Source of the DNA: CAYJCL01 sp964370475
GTDB taxonomy: Bacteria > Bacillota_I > Bacilli_A > RF39 > UBA660
Assembly: GCA_964370475.1 (NCBI GenBank)
Contig: CAYJJI010000014.1
Span: 1-27,735, forward strand
Length of the DNA stretch: 27,735 nt
Direction of reading: 5' to 3'
The notes under the pieces: model-generated
Seen by the model: the letters and a program-made list of their open reading frames with translations, nothing else
The model's database searches: none
Told to the model about the DNA's origin: nothing
In this document: positions 22,683 through 27,735 of the stretch, in pieces
Numbering within the stretch: position 1 is the stretch's first letter
Layout: each line of letters begins with the position of its first letter
Made by a program: the position numbers and the translations under genes

Positions 22683-24884
22683 ATGAAGGATGATGATTTA
22701 AATAAAATTCAATCAAAAAATAGCGATGCTAGTTCTTCAGGTAATCGCTTTTTTAATAATAGTTCAAATGAAGTTGAAGTAAATGAACTTAATGTAGAAA
22801 ATGTAACTACTCCTGATGTAGAATTAGATAATACTGTTGATTCAGTATCTAGTAGTGATGGTAGTTCTGAAAACATGGAATTCCAGCTTACTAATAATTC
22901 TTCTATTCCTAGTTCTAGTTCTAGTGATTCTAGTGTTGCTAATTCATCAGATTCTAGAGTTGCAGATGTTCCAAGTAATAATTATGATAATCCTGATTCT
23001 GGTGGAAGTGATTCTGATATGGAAGATTCTCCTAATGAAAATGGATTAGATAATACTTCTGGGACCAATAGTGATTCTCCTTCTGGTAATGAGAATGGAT
23101 TAGATAACAATCCTGGAAGTGATAATGGTTCACCTTCTAATACTGAAAATGAAGATGGATCTAATCAACCTGGTAGTGATGATTCTCCAAATAATGTTGG
23201 TAACAAAAATAATTATGGTGGTCATTCTAATAATCCTAATGATCCTACTTCGAATAATATTGGGGATTCTAATTCTATTGATGATGGTAAAAAACAACCT
23301 GATGGTCAAAAAAAACCTAAGAATGATCCTCAGATGCAAAATAAAGAACCTGGTGCTCAGTCGAATAATTCAGATGGTAATAATAAACCACCTGTAAATA
23401 AAAATACCCGTCCTGAAGATCCTTCAAAGAAGTTTGCTAATTCTAACAATGATAAAATTGATTCTAATATAGGAAATAAAAATGGAAAAAATCCTAGTAG
23501 TGGTGCTAATAGTTTAGCTGATAAAGCTAAAAATGCAGCTGATAGTGCTAAACAAGCTGGTCAGAAAGCAAAAGATGCAGCTCAAAAAGCAAAAAATGCT
23601 GCTAATAAAGCTAAAAAAGCAGCTTCTGCTGCTAAGAACGCTGTTACTTCGTCGGCTTTTAAAGCTAAGTTAATAGCCATTCTTTCTAATCCTATTACAT
23701 GGCTAGTTTTAGGGATATTTTTTGTAGTTTTAATAATTGGGCTTTTAATATTAAGTATTTTTGTTACTTTAAATCAGAGTAGTGGTACAAGTTATACTTT
23801 TTGGTGGCCAATTGGTAGTGAAGAGGAGACTGTTCATGATGTTTATGGCGGAGATCCTGTTAGTACATATATTTCATCACCGTATGGGATGAGAGCAGAT
23901 CCTTATAGTGGTGAAGAAAAGTTACATGCTGGTATAGATATTGCTGGTCCTCAGGGTGTTCCAGTCATTGCATCTAAAGCAGGAGAAATAATACAAGCTG
24001 TAGATGGCTGTGTTGCTGGAAATAAAACTTGTGGTGGTGGATTTGGTAATCATGTTAAAATAGATCATGGAGATGGTTATGTAACTGTTTATGCTCATTT
24101 ATACTCTATAGAGGTTACAATGGGTGAGAATGTTGTTCAAGGTCAATTAATTGGTGGTATTGGGACTACTGGATATTCAACAGGTAATCATTTACATTTC
24201 GAAATTATTGAAAATGGTGTAAAAGTTGATCCAGAATTATTTGTTAGTATCGACAATCCTAGACCTACTGGGTTAGCTGGCGGATTAAGTAATATTGCTC
24301 TTAATGATACATCTTTATCTAGAAGTGAATTCGTTGATAAAGCTAGTAATTATGGACAACTTTATGGTGGTTCTAATTACTCAAGATATATTTCTCCAAA
24401 TTTATCTGAGATTTATTCCTCATCTTTAAGACATAATATTAATCCTGAGTTAGTAATAACAAGAGCTGTTGTTGAAGGTTATTCACCTGGTGGTGCTTCT
24501 AATAATTTATGGGGTATAGGGTGTTATAACGGATGTTCATCTTGTTGTAATGTTTATCCATCTTTAGATGCTGGTATAAAGGCTTTTGCTGATATAGTTA
24601 ATAGTTATGGAAGTATTGAAGCTGCATTTGCAAAATACGCTTATATAGGAGCTCATTGGTATAATCCTGGCAGTTGGTCAAATGGTGGTTGTCCTTATTA
24701 TCCATATGTAAGTAAGTATTTATCAGCTGCTAGATCTTCTCAGGTTGCTGCAGCTTGTTCTGGAAGTTATTGTGGTGTAGGTGGTGGTGCTGGTTGTATG
24801 GCTACTACTACAGAAGATCAAAATGCTTATACTAGTTTTCAATTAGAAAAAATGAATAGTGTACATGCTGAAATATTTAATTAG
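22683..24884 (+). CDS. T4SS cell-wall hydrolase: M23 peptidase plus lysozyme/glucosaminidase-like domain
   Basis: 733 aa in four parts. (1) Residues 1 to about 278 are a disordered Asn/Ser/Asp/Gly/Pro-rich region with imperfect NGLDN...SPS repeats. (2) Residues 279-329 are a Lys/Ala-rich helix of AKxAA units. (3) A membrane helix spans about 330-365. (4) Outside the cell are an M23 (LytM) endopeptidase domain with complete zinc motifs HAGID (H415, D419) and HLHFE (H503, H505), and a C-terminal domain of the lysozyme/glucosaminidase superfamily with the likely catalytic Glu in VVEGYSP (E598), followed by NNLWGIG. Such two-domain hydrolases (VirB1 role; TcpG/PrgK-like) locally open peptidoglycan for T4SS. 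A cytoplasmic N-terminus of over 300 aa with a basic end is unusual. Confidence 0.88.
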   Translation: MKDDDLNKIQSKNSDASSSGNRFFNNSSNEVEVNELNVENVTTPDVELDNTVDSVSSSDGSSENMEFQLTNNSSIPSSSSSDSSVANSSDSRVADVPSNNYDNPDSGGSDSDMEDSPNENGLDNTSGTNSDSPSGNENGLDNNPGSDNGSPSNTENEDGSNQPGSDDSPNNVGNKNNYGGHSNNPNDPTSNNIGDSNSIDDGKKQPDGQKKPKNDPQMQNKEPGAQSNNSDGNNKPPVNKNTRPEDPSKKFANSNNDKIDSNIGNKNGKNPSSGANSLADKAKNAADSAKQAGQKAKDAAQKAKNAANKAKKAASAAKNAVTSSAFKAKLIAILSNPITWLVLGIFFVVLIIGLLILSIFVTLNQSSGTSYTFWWPIGSEEETVHDVYGGDPVSTYISSPYGMRADPYSGEEKLHAGIDIAGPQGVPVIASKAGEIIQAVDGCVAGNKTCGGGFGNHVKIDHGDGYVTVYAHLYSIEVTMGENVVQGQLIGGIGTTGYSTGNHLHFEIIENGVKVDPELFVSIDNPRPTGLAGGLSNIALNDTSLSRSEFVDKASNYGQLYGGSNYSRYISPNLSEIYSSSLRHNINPELVITRAVVEGYSPGGASNNLWGIGCYNGCSSCCNVYPSLDAGIKAFADIVNSYGSIEAAFAKYAYIGAHWYNPGSWSNGGCPYYPYVSKYLSAARSSQVAAACSGSYCGVGGGAGCMATTTEDQNAYTSFQLEKMNSVHAEIFN

Positions 24885-24892
24885 GAGGAATA

Positions 24893-25831
24893 ATGAATAA
24901 TAAATCTCAATATAAAATTTTATTTTTTGTAGTTTTACTGTGTTCTGGTGTTTTTGCATTATTATTTTTTACTGGGGATAATAAAAGTGACTCTTTAGAT
25001 GATGTGCCTATTGTTGATAATGAGGATAATACTGTAGATGAGGATGAAGATTTTGATGAATCTGATATTATTATAGATGAAGATTTTAGACCTAGTTTAG
25101 ATGAAGGTATTTATAATACTTTTGTTGATTTGAATGATTATGGTATTAATTCTTGGTTAATTAGTACTATTAATAAATTTATTTCTTATAATAGTGCTAG
25201 TTATATTGAAAAGACATATGATATGTTAAATAGCGAATATAGACTTAATAGTTCTTTACTTAATTTTTTTAATGATGAGTATGTTTCTTCTTTTAGTATT
25301 AATGAAGTAGTTTATTATAATAATGAGACTTTAAATACTTATTTTGTTAAGGGCTATAAGATTAGGGATGCTGAGAGTGGGTATGATAGATTAGGGGAGT
25401 ATATATTTATAATTCAAGTAGATGATGGTAATGGAACATTTTCTATATTACCAACTGATTATACTTCTATGAGCGATGCTATTAATGATGATATCATTTA
25501 TAGTACTGTGAGAATTGAATCTAATGATAGTAATAAGTATAGTTATATTTCGCAATCTGTAGACCAAATTGCTAGATATTATGTATCAGTATTTAACAAT
25601 GAAATGGTAATTGATAGGGAAAATGCTTATAGTTGGATAGTTGATGGTGAGTTTACTAGTTATGAAGATTTTAAAGAATATATTGACCTTACTGATATTA
25701 TTGAAAATACATTTATTTCAGTTGATTTAAGTAACTCTGATGATGAGTTGATTTACGAAATTGAGTGTGCTAATTATGATTATACTTTTTATGTAGAAAG
25801 TATATACGATTTTAAAGTTATTATTGATTAA
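24893..25831 (+). CDS. Exported bitopic protein, possible VirB8/TcpC-like
   Basis: 312 aa with one N-terminal membrane helix (about 8-27), a very acidic linker (DNEDNTVDEDEDFDESD), and a largely beta/alpha extracellular region without Cys except near the end. Its topology and place between the hydrolase and VirD4 genes fit a VirB8/TcpC-like scaffold, whose NTF2-like domains organise the channel. Segments such as NKFISYNSASYIEKTYDMLNSEYR and VDQIARYYVSVFNNE could be helices of two NTF2-like repeats. I see no diagnostic motif, so this is a structure-based guess. AGGAGGA precedes the ATG, nine bases after the previous stop. Confidence 0.55.
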   Translation: MNNKSQYKILFFVVLLCSGVFALLFFTGDNKSDSLDDVPIVDNEDNTVDEDEDFDESDIIIDEDFRPSLDEGIYNTFVDLNDYGINSWLISTINKFISYNSASYIEKTYDMLNSEYRLNSSLLNFFNDEYVSSFSINEVVYYNNETLNTYFVKGYKIRDAESGYDRLGEYIFIIQVDDGNGTFSILPTDYTSMSDAINDDIIYSTVRIESNDSNKYSYISQSVDQIARYYVSVFNNEMVIDRENAYSWIVDGEFTSYEDFKEYIDLTDIIENTFISVDLSNSDDELIYEIECANYDYTFYVESIYDFKVIID

Positions 25832-25851
25832 GATTGATATTATGTTATAAT
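25824..25851 (+). promoter_or_regulatory. Promoter before the virD4-like gene
   Basis: TTGATT (25824-25829), overlapping the stop codon of the previous gene, a 16-base spacer and TATAAT (25846-25851), with TGT before the -10 (extended). The AGGTGGTG ribosome-binding site and the ATG at 25877 follow. Confidence 0.72.
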
Positions 25852-25876
25852 AAAAAATATATTTAGGTGGTGGATT

Positions 25877-27735
25877 ATGAAGTTTAGAATTTCTAAAAAA
25901 GATTTGATTAATTTTTTAATGTTTAGTGGTTTATTGTTATATTTATGTGCTATTGGAATTCTTAATTTAGCTGAATTTGGTAATAATGGAGTTATGCATG
26001 GATTGAATCCAATCCCTGCTTTTTTCGGTGATTATCTGCCAGTTACTTTAATTGTTTACTTAATTTTACTTGTCGTTATTTTTTCATCTGTATCTAGTGT
26101 TATTTTTGATAAAGAAAAAGGTAAAGGTGTTGGTATCAAAGTTGGTGATAAAGTAGAAACTGGATATAGTAAATGGGCTAGTGAGAAAGATATTAAAGAA
26201 GATTCAGATGTAGAAAAAGTTTTACCTAATGATGATAAAATGGCTTCTGCAGGTATTCCGTTAATTAACAATGGTAAAGAAATTTATGTTGATAATGGTC
26301 AATACCATAGTTTGATAATAGGGTCTACTGGATCTGGGAAAACTCAAACTATAGTTAAACCAATGGTTAATATTCTTGCTAAAAAAGGTGAAAGTATGAT
26401 TATTACGGATCCTAAGGGTGAGTTATATATGGCTACTGGTGAAATATTAAAAGCTCAAGGTTATAAAATTGTATTATTAAATTTCCGTGAACCTCAAAAG
26501 GGTAATGCATGGAATCCACTTTTTTTACCTTATGAATATTATAAAGAAGGTAATGCTGATAAGTCTATTGAATTATTAGATGACGTTGCTTTGAATATAT
26601 TATATGATCCTAATAATAAAGGTGAACCATTTTGGGAAAAAAGTGCTGCGGACTACTTTTCTGGTTTAGCTCTAGGATTATTTCTTGATGCTAAAAGAGA
26701 TGAAGTTAATTTAAATTCAATTAATTATATGAGTACTGTTGGTGAAGAAAAGTTTGCTGGTGGTAATTTTATTAAAGAGTATTTTAATTTTAAGGGTCCT
26801 GATAGTAACGCTTATACTTTTGCATCTGGAACAATTAATGCTCCTAATGATACTAAAGGTGGTATCTTATCTACATTTAAACAAAAAATTCGTTTATTTT
26901 CTACTAGAGAAAATTTAAGTGAGATGTTATCTCACAGTGATTTTGATATGAGAAGTATAGGTAAGGAAAAGACTGCAGTATTTATTTTAATACATGATGA
27001 AAAAACAACGTACCATAGTTTAGCAACTATATTTATTAAGCAATGTTATGAAACATTAATTGACGTTGCACAAGAAAATGGTGGTAAATTAAATTATAGA
27101 ACTAATTTTATTTTAGATGAGTTTGCTAATATGCCTCCTTTGAAGGATGTAACTACAATGGTTACTGCAGCTCGAAGTAGAGAAATAAGATTTAATTTTA
27201 TTATTCAAAATATAGCTCAGTTAAAACAAGTATATGGACCTGAAAATGCTGATACTATTCGTGGTAACTGTGGTAATATAATTTATTTAATAAGTACAGA
27301 GTTATCTGCTTTAGAAGAAATTAGTAAAATGTGTGGGGAATTAAAATCTAAAAAAGATGATAAGACTGTTAGTACACCTTTAGTTTCAATTACTGATTTA
27401 CAAAAGTTAAAGTTGTTTGAAGCTATCATAATGCGTCTTAGAAAGCCACCATTTAAAACTAAATATACTCCTGATTTTAAAATGAATTGGGGTCATAATT
27501 TTGGAGATGCTACTTTTCCTAATCGTGAAAAAAAACCTGTGGCATTATTTGATTTAAAGAATTATGTAAAAGAGAAAAAAAGAGAAAAGTTAATGGAGTC
27601 CATTAACAATCCAGGCGAAAATGGAATGCCGAAAACTGGTATGGATGATGCAATGTTTGGTGGAATGTCTAGTAGATTTGGAAATAATCCATTTGCATCT
27701 AATCAAAATCCATTTGCATCTAATCAAAATCCATT
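25877..27735 (+). CDS. virD4: VirD4/TraG-type coupling ATPase (partial, cut by window end)
   Basis: At least 619 aa, with no stop before the window ends. Two N-terminal membrane helices (about 13-34 and 53-75) precede the cytoplasmic ATPase. Motifs: Walker A GSTGSGKT (149-156), IITDPKGELY, LLNFREPQKGNAWNP, Walker B FILDEFANMP (D414, E415) and the family motif IIQNIAQL. Coupling proteins select the substrate (DNA-relaxase or protein effectors) and hand it to the VirB channel. The C-terminal region after about residue 560 is flexible, Asn/Gly/Met-rich and ends in exact NPFASNQ repeats. AGGTGGTG precedes the ATG at 25877. The substrate cannot be told: no relaxase gene lies in the window. Confidence 0.94.
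   Translation, partial: MKFRISKKDLINFLMFSGLLLYLCAIGILNLAEFGNNGVMHGLNPIPAFFGDYLPVTLIVYLILLVVIFSSVSSVIFDKEKGKGVGIKVGDKVETGYSKWASEKDIKEDSDVEKVLPNDDKMASAGIPLINNGKEIYVDNGQYHSLIIGSTGSGKTQTIVKPMVNILAKKGESMIITDPKGELYMATGEILKAQGYKIVLLNFREPQKGNAWNPLFLPYEYYKEGNADKSIELLDDVALNILYDPNNKGEPFWEKSAADYFSGLALGLFLDAKRDEVNLNSINYMSTVGEEKFAGGNFIKEYFNFKGPDSNAYTFASGTINAPNDTKGGILSTFKQKIRLFSTRENLSEMLSHSDFDMRSIGKEKTAVFILIHDEKTTYHSLATIFIKQCYETLIDVAQENGGKLNYRTNFILDEFANMPPLKDVTTMVTAARSREIRFNFIIQNIAQLKQVYGPENADTIRGNCGNIIYLISTELSALEEISKMCGELKSKKDDKTVSTPLVSITDLQKLKLFEAIIMRLRKPPFKTKYTPDFKMNWGHNFGDATFPNREKKPVALFDLKNYVKEKKREKLMESINNPGENGMPKTGMDDAMFGGMSSRFGNNPFASNQNPFASNQNP
27686..27735 (+). repeat. 21-base tandem repeats in the virD4-like gene, running off the window
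   Basis: Two exact copies of AATCCATTTGCATCTAATCA+A (27686-27706, 27707-27727) and the beginning of a third are in frame and encode NPFASNQ. The array continues past the window end, so its length is unknown. Identical copies at the DNA level suggest recent expansion. Confidence 0.9.

Noticed and set aside
22837..23397. Several extra frames, on both strands, in the Asn/Ser/Asp-rich part of the hydrolase gene
   Set aside because: Repetitive AT-rich codons create long open frames of Ile/Leu/Met in the other frames; no start signals or domains.
26056..26271. Minus-strand open frame within the virD4-like gene
   Set aside because: Antisense to the continuous coupling-protein frame that runs from 25877 to the window end.
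1..27735. CRISPR array, tRNA or rRNA genes, insertion sequences, replication origin
   Set aside because: No regularly spaced repeats, no tRNA or rRNA-like sequence, no transposase and no inverted-repeat ends were seen; all gaps between genes are short and mostly explained by promoters and terminators.

Overview
The window comes from a strongly AT-rich, Gram-positive (low-GC Bacillota) chromosome. TGG is used for Trp, and TGA acts as a stop (for example at 15022-15024 and 20874-20876), so the standard bacterial code applies rather than the Mollicutes code. A T-box leader, Shine-Dalgarno sites of the AGGAGG/AGGTGA type, a CotY/CotZ-type spore coat protein and a membrane-tethered EIIB-like protein together suggest a relative of Erysipelotrichales or the deep-branching gut Bacilli near the Mollicutes. 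The placement is an inference.

Left part (1-5840), housekeeping and envelope genes. It starts inside a T-box leader controlling tyrS. After tyrS come a small Pro/Tyr-rich membrane protein, a convergent RodA/FtsW-family (SEDS) gene, an unknown 94-aa gene, an orphan EIIB-like gene on the minus strand, and a cotY/cotZ-like spore coat gene with a sigma-K-like promoter match. A minus-strand three-gene operon then encodes a membrane thioredoxin, a CPBP (CAAX-type) membrane protease and a metallophosphoesterase. Several compact terminators separate these units, some shared by converging genes.

Right part (5896 to the end, over 21.8 kb, all on the plus strand) is one continuous secretion and pilus locus. 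A divergent promoter pair at 5854-5924 marks its left border. It opens with two secreted or membrane-anchored proteins of unknown function, including a 1000-aa Cys-rich one. A Tad/Flp-type pilus module follows: TadE-like pseudopilin, CpaB, TadA/CpaF ATPase, TadB, TadC, two small paralogous pilin-like proteins, two larger paralogous pseudopilins and a CpaE/TadZ-like protein. A Gram-positive type IV secretion (T4SS) module comes next: two VirB2-like subunits, VirB6-like, VirB3/PrgI-like, VirB4 in two pieces, a bifunctional cell-wall hydrolase (M23 plus lysozyme/glucosaminidase-like), a possible VirB8-like protein and the VirD4 coupling ATPase, which is cut off by the window edge.

The most notable observation is this fusion of a Tad pilus module and a VirB/VirD4 machine in one tightly spaced, co-oriented locus, with no relaxase, integrase, prepilin peptidase or mobile-element border visible in the window. 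The probable structural subunits each have their own strong promoter. The perfect-consensus promoter of the first VirB2-like gene carries a run of ten A in its spacer, which could make it phase variable, and that gene has its own terminator. A plausible model is that the Tad motor assembles a surface pilus displaying or cooperating with the large Cys-rich protein. The VirB-like channel, opened through the wall by the hydrolase, would then export DNA or protein substrates selected by VirD4.
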